Shown one piece after another: positions 46,372 to 58,422 of a DNA stretch of 64,000 nt. The stretch spans positions 20,182,966 through 20,246,965 of the forward strand of contig CM119265.1 of NCBI GenBank assembly GCA_051294375.1. Reading direction: 5' to 3'. The notes under the pieces are model-generated. The model saw only the letters and a program-made list of their open reading frames with translations. It searched no databases and was not told the DNA's origin. Source of the DNA: Paraspadella gotoi (lineage: Eukaryota > Chaetognatha). The position numbers were made by a program, and so were the translations under genes. The stretch's first letter is position 1, and the number at the start of each line of letters is the position of its first letter.

Positions 46372-49300
46372 TCACGTATTTGCCCAAAGTCCCATTAGTG
46401 GAGCACGCTTTTCATTGGAGGGTGGAAGTACAGTATCTTCATCCATATCATCATCGCCCCATTGTACCATTAATTGATTTTTTTGCTTCTTCGAATGCCT
46501 GTAAGAAATTAATTTTTACGGTTAATAAATAACTAATAGAAAGTTAATTCCACTTATTTTAAGCGATGTTCAACATTAATTAAGCACCAAATCAAAATTA
46601 TAATTTTACATTTCTAATAATTTAAACTTAATATCCAAATTTCACCATAATTCAAAAAGCCAACGATATTTATCCCTGACTTGCAGCCTCAAAGCAAATT
46701 TTCAAATTTTAAAACTGTAAACTACTTCTTATTGAGAAGGAGAGCCAATTTACCATTAAGCTACCCTAAATTTGTCAAATATTTTATCAAAGGTGCAAGT
46801 TAGCAGTCGAGCTGCTTTTGAACTTGTTGTTCACAGCGATATTAGAATCGCTACTTTTCCACCTCATCTGATGCACGGAGTAATGCCTATTGACGGAGAG
46901 TGCGTTACAAAAATACTCGAGGTACAATTTAGCGGATCGAAAAGAAATCGAAACAAAAACCTCCTTCTCTTGGGAATCGTGCTCTTCGATTCCGCGGGAC
47001 CCTGCCTCTGGAGAGCGATCATGGACTCCCTTCTCTCCTTTACGATCTTATCGTAAGGCACGGATTTTTTTCGATGCTGGATCAACTCCAACGTTTGTAC
47101 CAATAACGCAGGGGCCATGTCTATCGGACACGCCACGTCGGGGTTTCTTTGAGCAGAAAGTCATCGAGTAACGAAAACGAAACAAACAAACCAAGTTCAG
47201 AGACACCTTACCCGTATGCCCTCTTTTGTTTGTCTTTTCTTCTATTTTCGACTCCGTCCTCCTCATCCATCATCGCTTCAATCACCATTTGGTCCGATTC
47301 GTGAATTGGAGCTATGGATATGTCACGAACTGCTCGGAATTGACCTGTTAATGTTATATAAAGAACAATAATTAATGTTAAATTATAATTTTCATAATTG
47401 ATTAGTAGATATAAGATTTTACCGCAATTGTTCAAATGTTCGTTTTCTAAACGGAAGAAATTCCATACAAATCGTCTAAATATCTCGAGCAACGCCAAAA
47501 CGGACACAAGTATGTCTTTGTCCACCTGTAAAATATTCGCAAAACACTACTAAGTATAAGGCTCGATCTTGCTTAATCGACAGAATTAACCTGGGTCCAG
47601 TGGGTCCTAGCCCAAATTCAAGACTACAAATTTTCAGACTTAGACCTCCGACTTACTTATGACTACAGAGATAATAAATACTTGTATTTTGAAATATTTT
47701 CCGGGGACGCATCCTACCTGGCTTTTAAGGACTTTATCATGGGTGACCGAGACGGTGAAGGTCCAAGCGAACCTGAGGACGAAATCCTCAACAATGCCAA
47801 AATAGTAATAAAAGGACGAGGAATAAACTATCTCCTCCCGCAAAAATCGATTCTCATCCTCCGCGCCATTCGTCTCCATCAAACCCCAATCCATCCGCAG
47901 GTCCCACCAGAAAGTGTAGCAAGACGAGATCAGACACGAAAAGACCCACAAGATAAGCAGAATCGTGGTCGTGCGTGACTCTTGCTCTGAAATAGGTTAC
48001 TTTTTTCGTTATTTTTAAAAAAAAAAAGCTTGCAAGGAAAATCATTACATTAGGTAATAAGTACCATAGAAGTAGGAATACAGCGTGGAACACATGGCTA
48101 CCATAAAGGTAGTCGAATATTTTCCAGCATTAACGAGATGAGGAAACGCTTGACGAGTGTCGCGATATCGACGGAGACATTGAGCAAAACGAAACCAAGC
48201 TGAGATGAAATCGTTATATGATCAAGTTGCACTGAGATTCGTGAAATTCCAAAATTAAAATTGTTATTTGATTTCTGCACACCGGGCAAACAGGCGACGA
48301 TAAATCTGATGACATATGACGCGGGATGGGATAAACACACGGCGTCAGCCTTTTCGTTTGTATGAGGGTTCAGCGTCGGCGCCACCAGCGTCGTCCAGTT
48401 TGTGACGGTTGTAATTTCGGGAAGAGCCGTTGTTAAGTTGGTTATTGATTCACAGGCGTCTGTCGCAAAAAAAAACAAAAAAACATAAATAAATAGATTA
48501 AGCCAATATTCGTTAAAATTACTCTCAACTTACCGATTTTAGAAGGAATGTCCCAACTTGTAGGACAAACGAAGATGTAGAAGCACACTAAGTATTCGAA
48601 GTCTAGAAATAGCGCCGCCATGGAATTGAGTTGGTCCGCGAGCCAGAAATCGGCGAATGTTACGTAATGGAAAGGTGCCGTGAAAATTCGAAACTAGGTT
48701 AAGCCAGAAAAATACAATTTTCGATTTTCAAAAACAAAATTTAAGCGTTAAAAAAATTTACCAAAATTTTTATGGCCCAAAATCTGGCACGATGGTAGAA
48801 GATGGGAAAAGGGTTGAACAGGAAGGCCACCATGAAGACAATGATGGAAAGAGGATGTACGTATATAGGAATTTGAAGAGCAGAAAAGTGAGACACGATG
48901 AAGAGAAAAAATGATGAACACCAAACAACAGCGAGCTGGCTCGCTATCTAGAACGCGAAAAAAAAGAAACACCATTAATTTTATAAAAGTTTTTCTTTAA
49001 ATAAAATTTTGCACAATTATTATTACCTCCATATATTCTCTAGAGTCCAAATGATTTCTTGGATCTAGTTCAAAAATTAAAACGTGATTCACCCCGTGAT
49101 GACGCCATCCGTACGTATTTAGAGACAAAAAGACTATGTACATCACTACGAGAAGTGATCCCCTGATAATGCAGCAAAATGTACATTTGAAAGAAACGGG
49201 TTCCCATGGAAAGAGGAATTTTATTTCATTAACCTGTACATGTAGAGTGCTACTCTCCAATTCGTGCCAGCAATTTCTTTCGGATACCAGGTGAAGGGAT

Positions 49301-50845
49301 AGCCTTTGGAAGTATAGTAGCTTGCTATAAATATAGCAATGACTTCGGCGATCACGATTCCAGCGAATAAACCGACGCGAAATGTCGTCCAGATTGAGAT
49401 CTACGCGTGGGCACGGGTTAAAATTCACGACAATTCACGATTGGTTATTTATTGTAATTTTTATCTTTTAAAAGCGTATTTAAATTAATGAGTGAACTAA
49501 AAATTAAGGTGAAAATGCTAAATCCAATAGAGTCAAACTATCAAATCTGGCGAAATTTGAAATCTATTTTACTCTTTCAATCTAACAAGACGGATTTACC
49601 TGATTTTCGCCCAGAGGAGGAACCCTCAGTCGTTTCATTGCCCTTTGCCTGTCGCCTCCCTCCAGCTCTTCAATGTAGATGTTCTCTGTTTCCCTTATCA
49701 TGATGTCGATCTGTTTATTCGTGTAGAAGGCGGCTAAATCGACGTTGGCAGCTCTCCATTCTGCACCGACCTCCGTGCTCATCAGCTGAAAAAGAAATAG
49801 TAAACATTGTATATTACGTATAACAAACTATATATGTCTGTGTAGTTTTATTTACGTACCTTGTCGTGCTTTTTTAATATTTTCCTGAAACCCGTAAAAT
49901 TGAGTTGCTGATAGTTTTGTAGCAGGACGAGCGAGAGATAGAACTCAGAAAAGGCAAGTTTAAAATCGTTACGCTTCTTTCCGCTGATGGTGGCATCTTC
50001 AGAATTTCTCTTCGTACTCGTAGCTCCACCCCCGAGGTACTACAAAATATAAAATTGCTTGCTTGCTTGAAGAGCCAGTTAAAATACAGGTAATACCACT
50101 AGTAGGAAAGAAAAAAACATTAACCTTTCCGCCGACGCTTTTTCTTCTTCTTGGATCGAGTCGCTCTGAACCTTCGGCGAGGAAGGATTTCTTCCTTGGT
50201 TGGTTTGATTCGTTCGTCGGATGCTTTCTCACCATCTCCTTGTATGATTCCAGTTCCGATTTGAGTCCCGCCCATTTGCGCACAGCTTCTGCCAATTTTT
50301 CTGTTAAATCATAATAACAAACTAGGTATACCGCTTTCCTCTAGTAGAGGCTCTACAAAACAAAACTAAAATTTGTAATCATAAATACCTGAGAAAAATG
50401 TATTAATTTTAGTTAACTCTTTTTCACATTGAACTAGAAACTTCTCGTCAAATCTGGCGAAATATCTCCTAAGAGATTCCTCTCCCTCCACCTCAGCGGA
50501 AGGCGCTTGCTCTTGAGCCGTGTATAATAGGATTTTCAACTTCTACGTAATATGTAAAAAAAAGAAATCAAGTCGTCGTAAGCAAATATGAGTAACTGTC
50601 TCTAGATAATTTTTCATTGTAAACACACACGCTACTTCCCTCTCATATTATGATGAATATATCACTTGATAACACGAGAAAAAGTAGAATACAAAAATGT
50701 GGCATTTCTGACTTAATTATCTTAATAAGACCAGAACGACATTAGCTCTTCAATTTCCTAGGCAATTTTAATTTACCTCGTAATCGATGTATTGTGTCCG
50801 CCATTCTGGCGTAAGTAAAGTAGCAAGTGTCTCCCCAAACTTCAT
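46372..50845 (-). CDS. XPR1: XPR1/SLC53A1 phosphate exporter (SPX-EXS)
   Basis: Fifteen exons join in phase to 785 residues: 50777-50845, 50389-50542, 50125-50300, 49860-50039, 49600-49785, 49234-49400, 49027-49162, 48762-48947, 48534-48693, 48283-48459, 48065-48199, 47718-47986, 47423-47525, 47212-47344 and 46372-46498. The N-terminal SPX domain starts [20 protein letters not shown] and includes [23 protein letters not shown] and the Lys-rich inositol-pyrophosphate site. [14 protein letters not shown] is followed by membrane helices, then the EXS domain with [55 protein letters not shown] and [20 protein letters not shown]1 exports phosphate across the plasma membrane, gated by inositol pyrophosphates. 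A Thr-rich luminal insert occurs between FVCPTSW and CLSHPAS. A second, damaged copy of exons 1-12 lies beyond the N gap. Confidence 0.95.
46793..47171 (+). other. Possible unidentified plus-strand exon(s) inside XPR1 intron 14
   Basis: A plus-strand frame with protein-like composition starts after an AAAG acceptor-like site ([19 protein letters not shown]). It runs out at 47056. The overlapping frame continues with [17 protein letters not shown] to a stop at 47171. GC content is higher than in the surrounding intron. I recognise no family and no full gene model, so it could be a small nested gene or a chance frame. Confidence 0.2.
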
Positions 50846-51577
50846 GTTCTTTTGGTGGCACTGAGGTAATAACTATTAATGAAATGCCATAATTTTAAAA
50901 TTCTATGCAGCATCGGGAAACACAAACATGAAACAACAGCAGCAGCCGAAACAGTCTGCCGCGGCGGCATCGTCAGCAGCGACAGAACCAACAGCTGCTG
51001 CGGCTGAGTCACGCTGTTTTTATTTTCACTTTATTACTTCAATACAATAGTCAATTAAATATTTGAACATTATTTGTCATTTTTGTTTGACTAAGGTCAA
51101 TTGCTTCACTAGCATCCTTAAAATTCAATGCACTAATAATTAATTTTCAATTTTTGATATCGAATGATAGTTGCGGACTGGATTATTTTTGGATCGGGAT
51201 TTCTTACTTCCCCCTACTTTTAGTCTCTAACTGGCCTTTCATTGAATCGATATGTTCTTAAAACTTTAAATTGTACTCATTTGTCTATGGAGATTTTATT
51301 ATGGGCCTTATTACAAAATATATGTTATTTTAATGACCGAGTACAATTCGAGTCGGCAGAATATAATTGTATATTTAGTGAATTTATATTTACTTCACAT
51401 AAAACAATTTGTCGGAAAAAATTACCACGTTACAGTTAATATTGCTTTGTTTTGTTTACCTTCGCAGAATTTTGAAATAAACATTCCAGTGAATATCAAG
51501 TCGCAATATAAAACCTCAAGTTAAAACATATGAAACTTTTTGTGTAAAAATAATAGTTTTGTTATTTAAATTTAATC
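50846..51577. promoter_or_regulatory. Divergent promoter region between XPR1 and the HBS1/SKI7-like gene
   Basis: Start codons on opposite strands lie 732 bases apart. The spacer contains a CAG/GCG-rich block at 50928-51010 with inverted CAGC...GCTG character and a 40-codon plus-strand frame (50928-51050) encoding a Gln/Ala-rich peptide. That could be an upstream ORF in the 5'UTR or a first exon. The remainder (51060-51577) is AT-rich with short plus-strand frames that lack features. Confidence 0.45.
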
Positions 51578-54130
51578 ATGAATGGCACAGACTTCATAGA
51601 TTACAAAAATTGTATTGACACAAACTACGAGTCGTTGGTGAAGAATTCTCGTCCGGTTACATTAACTGAAGAATCAATGTCAACGGAGGAAGATCGTCTG
51701 ACCCTAGAATCTTGCGTCGATGAATTGACTAACATCCTTGGACCTTCAGTGGAGCGGCGTCTCATGGTGGAGTCCCTGAGGAAGCATCGCCTCGACTTCG
51801 AACTCGCCCTCGACGAAATCTTGCGATGGCAAAGCACCAAAGGACGACCCGACGTTCAAAGCGAACCGTTGTCCAGGGGCAATCCCAGTTCCGAACATCT
51901 GAGCGACGACTCTGGCGGCCCCTCGTTCATGTTTGAGAGGCGCCCTCCTTATTACGACGAGGAAGACGTTGCCGATTATCTCGGGTTCGCACAAGTCGGC
52001 GGACGTCGGGACGAATCCCGTCAAACTCATGACGTTGTTGAGAAAACGCTGGAGAATTACTGCTCTTCGCGAACTTCCTCACCGGAAACTTGGGAAGATC
52101 ATTTTCAACGCTTGGAGTTGGAGGTTCCCGAGATCGAAGGAGGCTTCAACGATTTCCGACGCGAATGGACGAGGGTCCTCGGCGAGATTCTCGTCAAACC
52201 TCAGTCGAAATTCGACAAAAGGCGAGCTTCGCGCAGATTGAAGCAGAACGATGAGATCGCCAATGCGGGGCTGTCTTACCAAAGGCTTTCCCATCAAATA
52301 CGCTACGATAAAGTTAAAGCCAAGTTAAGAAAACCGAGGCATGACCTTTCCAGCGATGTTTTCACCCAAAAGCAAGAAACGTTAAAACCGCGAGGCGAAA
52401 TCGAATTAGCTGTCGTGGCCCCAAATGATGTCTTGCCAGAAAAATTGGTTTGCAAAACCAACTCTTCAACTTTAACGAATCAATTTAGTGCCTTTTCTGC
52501 TGAAGTAGCCAGCATGGAAGAATACATGACCACATTTTGGACGAAAGGTCTCCGGAATTTAAGAAGGAACCGAATACGAACGGATAAAAAAGTTCCGCAA
52601 CTGCACAAAATCAAGTGCAAGTCATCGAAAGTGGAAAACTCTTTGCTAACGTACTCGCGATTGAGTCATCTCTTACGTTTGTCGATCGGTAGGGAAAGTA
52701 GAGACGCTCCCCTACCTAGTAACGAGATCGAAACTTCATCCGACTCGCCAAGCATCCAAGTAAAACCTTCAACGACTATCGCCCGACCTCCCAAGCATGA
52801 CGATTGCGATCTGAGTTTCTTGAATGACGACTTAAAAAGCGTCACCGTTGCCTTAGCGCAGAAAAAACCAAAAAATGGTCCGAACTACTTCGCCCAAGGA
52901 GCCCGTCCCAAACTCTTCTCGCCGGCCGACACGGCCCAGCGATCTATCACCGCAACCCCGCCTTACGCTTCTCTTCAACCGAATGAACCTGTAAAGTGCC
53001 TTAAAGACAACAGATCCGTTGAAAATATCGTCCCCTTAAGCTCACCAACAATGGAGAAGCCAATGAAATCGCCCTCGCCTTCGCCCCTCTCACGTCTCGG
53101 AAGAGGGGTTTCGCTGCAGCAATTAGCACGTAACCATGAGATCGAACGGCAGACCCGGTCTCAATCTCCCAATCCTCGGCTTGGCGACGGTAATTACTTA
53201 GTACTTACGGTAGATTGACAAAATATTATAAGTTATTTATTGATCTTTCCCTGACGTTTTTTTTTGCCAGGAAACCCTACAAAAACATCGCGTCTTGGAT
53301 CTCCGCTGTCCGGTTTTCGTCAACTTTCGAAAGCGTCTTCGAATTGGGAATCCGCCACCTCCTCCAATTCCGCAAAATGTCCTCAGAAACCCTCTTTGTC
53401 TTCGCTGAGTTCTCTTGCCAAAGCGCATTCCGACGCCACTTCCGGGAGTCTCCTCCAGAGTCTTCAAACGTTAAATTTAGCTCACATAACCTCCGACTCG
53501 GACTCTCACTTGGGCACTGTCTTCAAGTTGCCGGGTTTCGAAACGGTCCTTGTTGACAAATCGGTTGACGAAAAGCGGGACGCGGTCTCGATGCTAGAAG
53601 TCGGTTCTGTGGCCGAGCGTGTTGAATCGTCGACTTCCGGTCGACGCTTTCTCTATCGGCACCAAAGAAACGAGAATAGAAAGAAGGGAAAACGCCCGAA
53701 GCGATTGAAGGGAACTCTGGTCTCTTTCGATTTCTCGATTGCGTCTCCCGACGATTTGGTACTAGAGAAACAGAAAATGGCGTTCGAACGATCCGAGCCC
53801 GCGATGTCGAGGTCGACTCCTTTGGATCGTAACAACTCTACAACGCCGCCTCGAACATCCTCGACGCCGACTAGTGGCGCCGTCAAGTCTGAATCGATTT
53901 TAGTTCCTACGGATAAGGCTAATAAAGGCTTGGAGTTGAAAGGCTCTGCTAAACAAGCCCGGATAATTGGGAAAGCCATTCTATTTGTGGGTAACTTTAT
54001 TATTCGACGTCCGCAACCAACCTTAGTTACCAACGGTCGGTGGTTTGTTAATCCATTATATTTTGTTTTCTCTCTAACGTCGAGTCTTAGTTTGCGCAAT
54101 AATAAATACTTTTTTAACCCGGTAATATAA
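51578..54130 (+). CDS. HBS1-N-domain protein with SKI7-like features, no GTPase domain seen
   Basis: Two exons (51578-53189, 53271-54130) join at phase 1 (ACG|GTAATT, GCCAG|GAAACC) into an 823-residue protein if the last frame is read to its stop; a donor at GTGG|GTAACT (53989) would shorten it. Residues about 45-88 (LESCVDELTNILGPSVERRL then ALDEILRW) match the UBA-like HBS1 N-terminal domain. The rest is mostly disordered, with short motifs such as SLSSLSSLAKAH, SLLQSLQTLNLAHI and, near the end, LVSFDFSIASPDDLVLEKQK. In humans a splice form of HBS1L (HBS1LV3) joins this N-domain to such a linker and bridges the RNA exosome and the SKI complex. The EF-Tu-like GTPase part of HBS1 is not found in the unique sequence to 64 kb. 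Family call is moderate; the SKI7 analogy is inference. Confidence 0.6.
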
Positions 54131-54504
54131 ATTTTTGTTAAATTCTATAAAGAAAACAAATTTTGGATATGGTTCGCTTCAAGTAAGCCTTCATCAGTAT
54201 CAAAAAAACGAATTGAGTTGTGAAAAAAATATTTTTACAGATTCTCTTCAAATTTATAAATTTGTATTTTGTATAATTCATTTTCTACCTCAAACAAATA
54301 ATGCAACGAAATGAAAGGAAAAATAATAGTTTTGTTATATTTTTTAAACGGTTAGCAATTAAGTTAAAGGAGGTTAAGGATTAGGGGTGGTTAGGGATAG
54401 TTAGTATTGGGGATTAGGGATAGTAAGGGTTGGGGATTAGGGGTAGTAAGGGTTAAGCCTTAACTTAAGGGAGGTTGTGAAATGAAATTTATAATAAAAA
54501 GTTT
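54131..54504. other. Downstream non-coding with TTAGGG-like repeat, up to the gap
   Basis: No exon seen. A G-rich degenerate tract at 54361-54480 (units such as GGTTAGGGATAG, GGGGATTAGGG and AGTAAGGGTT) resembles mutated TTAGGG repeats. Sequence then ends in the N run. Confidence 0.6.
54361..54480. repeat. Degenerate telomere-like TTAGGG repeat
   Basis: About ten G-rich units related to GGTTAGGG and GGATTAGGG occur in 120 bases. The same tract recurs in copy B at 61201-61317. The C-rich version near 38.2 kb is a separate locus. Confidence 0.75.
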
Positions 54505-54529
54505 NNNNNNNNNNNNNNNNNNNNNNNNN
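54505..54529. other. Assembly gap (25 N)
   Basis: Exactly 25 N. The round, short length suggests a placeholder joining two contigs of unknown or negative spacing, which fits the overlap-like duplication on either side. Confidence 0.98.
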
Positions 54530-57500
54530 CTACAGAGATAATAATTACTTGTATTTTGAAATATTTTCCGGGGACGCATCCTACCTGGCTTTTAAGGACT
54601 TTATCATGGGTGACCGAGACGGTGAAGGTCCAAGCGAACCTGAGGACGAAATCCTCAACAATGCCAAAATAGTAATAAAAGGACGAGGAATAAACTATCT
54701 CCTCCCGCAAAAATCGATTCTCATCCTCCGCGCCATTCGTCTCCATCAAACCCCAATCCATCCGCAGGTCCCACCAGAAAGTGTAGCAAGACGAGATCAG
54801 ACACGAAAAGACCCACAAGATAAGCAGAATCGTGGTCGTGCGTGACTCTTGCTCTGAAATAGGTTACTTTTTCGTTATTTTAAAAAAAAAAGCTTGCAAG
54901 GAAAATCATTACATTAGGTAATAAGTACCATAGAAGTAGGAATACAGCGTGGAACACATGGCTACCATAAAGGTAGTCGAATATTTTCCAGCATTAACGA
55001 GATGAGGAAACGCTTGACGAGTGTCGCGATATCGACGGAGACATTGAGCAAAACGAAACCAAGCTGTGATGAAATCGTTATATGATCAAGTTGCACTGAG
55101 ATTCGTGAAATTCCAAATTAAAATTGTTATTTGATTCTGCACACCGGGCAAACAGGCGACGATAAATCTGATGACATATGACGCGGGATGGGAATAAACA
55201 CACGGCGTCAGCCTTTTCGTTTGTATGAGGGTTCAGCGTCGGCGCCACCAGCGTCGTCCAGTTTGTGACGGTTGTAATTTCGGGAAGAGCCGTTGTTAAG
55301 TTGGTTATTGATTCACAGGCGTCTGTCGCAAAAAAAAACAAAAAAAACATAAATAAATAGATTAAGCCAATATTCGTTAAAATTACTCTCAACTTACCGA
55401 TTTTAGAAGGAATGTCCCAACTTGTAGGACAAACGAAGATGTAGAAGCACACTAAGTATTCGAAGTCTAGAAATAGCGCCGCCATGGAATTGAGTTGGTC
55501 CGCGAGCCAGAAATCGGCGAATGTTACGTAATGGAAAGGTGCCGTGAAAATTCGAAACTAGGTTAAGCCAGAAAAATACAATTTTCGTTTTTCAAAAACA
55601 AAATTTAAGCGTTAAAAAAATTTACCAAAATTTTTATGGCCCAAAATCTGGCACGATGGTAGAAGATGGGAAAAGGGTTGAACAGGAAGGCCACCATGAA
55701 GACAATGATGGAAAGAGGATGTACGTATATAGGAATTTGAAGAGCAGAAAAGTGAGACACGATGAAGAGAAAAAATGATGAACACCAAACAACAGCGAGC
55801 TGGCTCGCTATCTAGAACGCGAAAAAAAGAAACACCATTAATTTTATAAAAGTTTTTCTTTAAATAAAATTTTGCACAATTATTATTACCTCCATATATT
55901 CTCTAGAGTCCAAATGATTTCTTGGATCTAGTTCAAAAATTAAAACGTGATTCACCCCGTGATGACGCCCATCCGTACGTATTTAGAGACAAAAAGACTA
56001 TGTACATCACTACGAGAAGTGATCCCTGATAATGCAGCAAAATGTACATTTGAAAGAAACGGTTCCCATGGAAAGAGGAATTTTATTTCATTAACCTGTA
56101 CATGTAGAGTGCTACTCTCCAATTCGTGCCAGCAATTTCTTTCGGATACCAGGTGAAGGGATAGCCTTTGGAAGTATAGTAGCTTGCTATAAATATAGCA
56201 ATGACTTCGGCGATCACGATTCCAGCGAATAAACCGACGCGAAATGTCGTCCAGATTGAGATCTACGCGTGGGCACGGGTTAAAATTCACGACAATTCAC
56301 GATTGGTTATTTATTGTAATTTTTATCTTTTAAAAGCGTATTTAAATTAATGAGTGAACTAAAAATTAAGGTGAAAATGCTAAATCCAATAGAGTCAAAC
56401 TATCAAATCTGCGAAATTTGAAATCTATTTTACTCTTTCAATCTAACAAGACGGATTTACCTGATTTTCGCCCAGAGGAGGAACCCTCAGTCGTTTCATT
56501 GCCCTTTGCCTGTCGCCTCCCTCCAGCTCTTCAATGTAGATGTTCTCTGTTTCCCTTATCATGATGTCGATCTGTTTATTCGTGTAGAAGGCGGCTAAAT
56601 CGACGTTGGCAGCTCTCCATTCTGCACCGACCTCCGTGCTCATCAGCTGAAAAAGAAATAGTAAACATTGTATATTACGTATAACAAACTATATATGTCT
56701 GTGTAGTTTTATTTACGTACCTTGTCGTGCTTTTTTAATATTTTCCTGAAACCCGTAAAATTGAGTTGCTGATAGTTTTGTAGCAGGACGAGCGAGAGAT
56801 AGAACTCAGAAAAGGCAAGTTTAAATCGTTACGCTTCTTTCCGCTGATGGTGGCATCTTCATAATTTCTCTTCGTACTCGTAGCTCCACCCCCGAGGTAC
56901 TACAAAATATAAAATTGCTTGCTTGCTTGAAGAGCCAGTTAAAATACAGGTAATACCACTAGTAGGCAAGAAAAAAACATTAACCTTTCCGCCGACGCTT
57001 TTTCTTCTTCTTGGATCGAGTCGCTCTGAACCTTCGGCGAGGAAGGATTTCTTCCTTGGTTGGTTGATTCGTTCGTCGGATGCTTTCTCACCATCTCCTT
57101 GTATGATTCCAGTTCCGATTTGAGTCCCGCCCATTTGCGCACAGCTTCTGCCAATTTTTCTGTTAAATCATAATAACAAACTAGGTATACCGCTTTCCTC
57201 TACAAAACAAAACTAAAATTTGTAATCATAAATACCTGAGAAAAATGTATTAATTTTAGTTAACTCTTTTTCACATTGAACTAGAAACTTCTCGTCAAAT
57301 CTGGCGAAATATCTCCTAAGAGATTCCTCTCCCTCCACCTCAGCGGAAGGCGCTTGCTCTTGAGCCGTGTATAATAGGATTTTCAACTTCTACGTAATAT
57401 GTAAAAAAAAGAAATCAAGTCGTCGTAAGCAAATATGAGTAACTGTCTCTAGATAATTTTTCATTGTAAACACACACGCTACTTCCCTCTCATATTATGA

Positions 57501-57691
57501 TGAATATATCACTTGATAACACGAGAAAAAGTAGAATACAAAAATGTGGCATTTCTGACTTAATTATCTTAATAAGACAGAACGACATTAGCTCTTCAAT
57601 TTCCTAGGCAATTTTAATTTACCTCGTAATCGATGTATTGTGTCCGCCATTCTGGCGTAAGTAAAGTAGCAAGTGTCTCCCCAAACTTCAT
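54530..57691 (-). pseudogene. Second copy of XPR1 exons 1-12 with frameshifts (likely artefact)
   Basis: This corresponds to XPR1 from the start codon (57691-57689) to exon 12, which runs into the gap; exons 13-15 are missing. Frameshifts relative to copy A occur in exon 3 (one T lost in the GGTTTGATTCG stretch near 57063), exon 7 (extra C near 55970) and exon 10 (extra A near 55193). Splice sites are otherwise kept. If real, it would be a non-functional partial duplicate. The even spread of indels points instead to sequencing errors in a duplicated contig end. Confidence 0.75.
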
Positions 57692-58422
57692 GTTCTTTTG
57701 GTGGCACTGAGGTAATAACTATTAATGAAATGCCATAATTTTAAAATTCTATGCAGCATCGGGAAACACAAACATGAAACAACAGCAGCAGCCGAAACAG
57801 TCTGCCGCGGCGGCATCGTCAGCAGCGACAGAACCAACAGCTGCTGCGGCTGAGTCACGCTGTTTTTATTTTCACTTTATTACTTCAATACAATAGTCAA
57901 TTAAATATTTGAACATTATTTGTCATTTTTGTTTGACTAAGGTCAATTGCTTCACTAGCATCCTTAAAATTCCAATGCACTAATAATTAATTTTCAATTT
58001 TTGATATCGAATGATAGTTGCGGACTGGATTATTTTTGGATCGGGATTTCTTACTTCCCCCTACTTTTAGTCTCTAACTGGCCTTCATTGAATCGATATG
58101 TTCTTAAAACTTTAAATTGTACTCATTTGTCTATGGAGATTTTATTATGGGCCTTATTACAAAATATATGTTATTTTAATGACCGAGTACAATTCGAGTC
58201 GGCAGAATATAATTGTATATTTAGTGAATTTATATTTACTTCACATAAAACAATTTGTCGGAAAAAATTACCACGTTACAGTTAATATTGCTTTGTTTTG
58301 TTTACCTTCGCAGAATTTTGAAATAAACATTCCAGTGAATATCAAGTCGCAATATAAAACCTCAAGTTAAAACATATGAAACTTTTTGTGTAAAATAATA
58401 GTTTTGTTATTTAAATTTAATC

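Larger units (their letters stand above)
47663..54504 (+). repeat. Large direct duplication, copy A (intact)
   Basis: This 6.84-kb segment, from CTACAGAGATAATAA to AATAAAAAGTTT, is repeated as copy B at 54530-61340 across a 25-N gap. It contains XPR1 exons 1-12, the divergent promoter and all of the HBS1/SKI7-like gene. All reading frames are open here, so this is the reliable copy. Confidence 0.95.
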
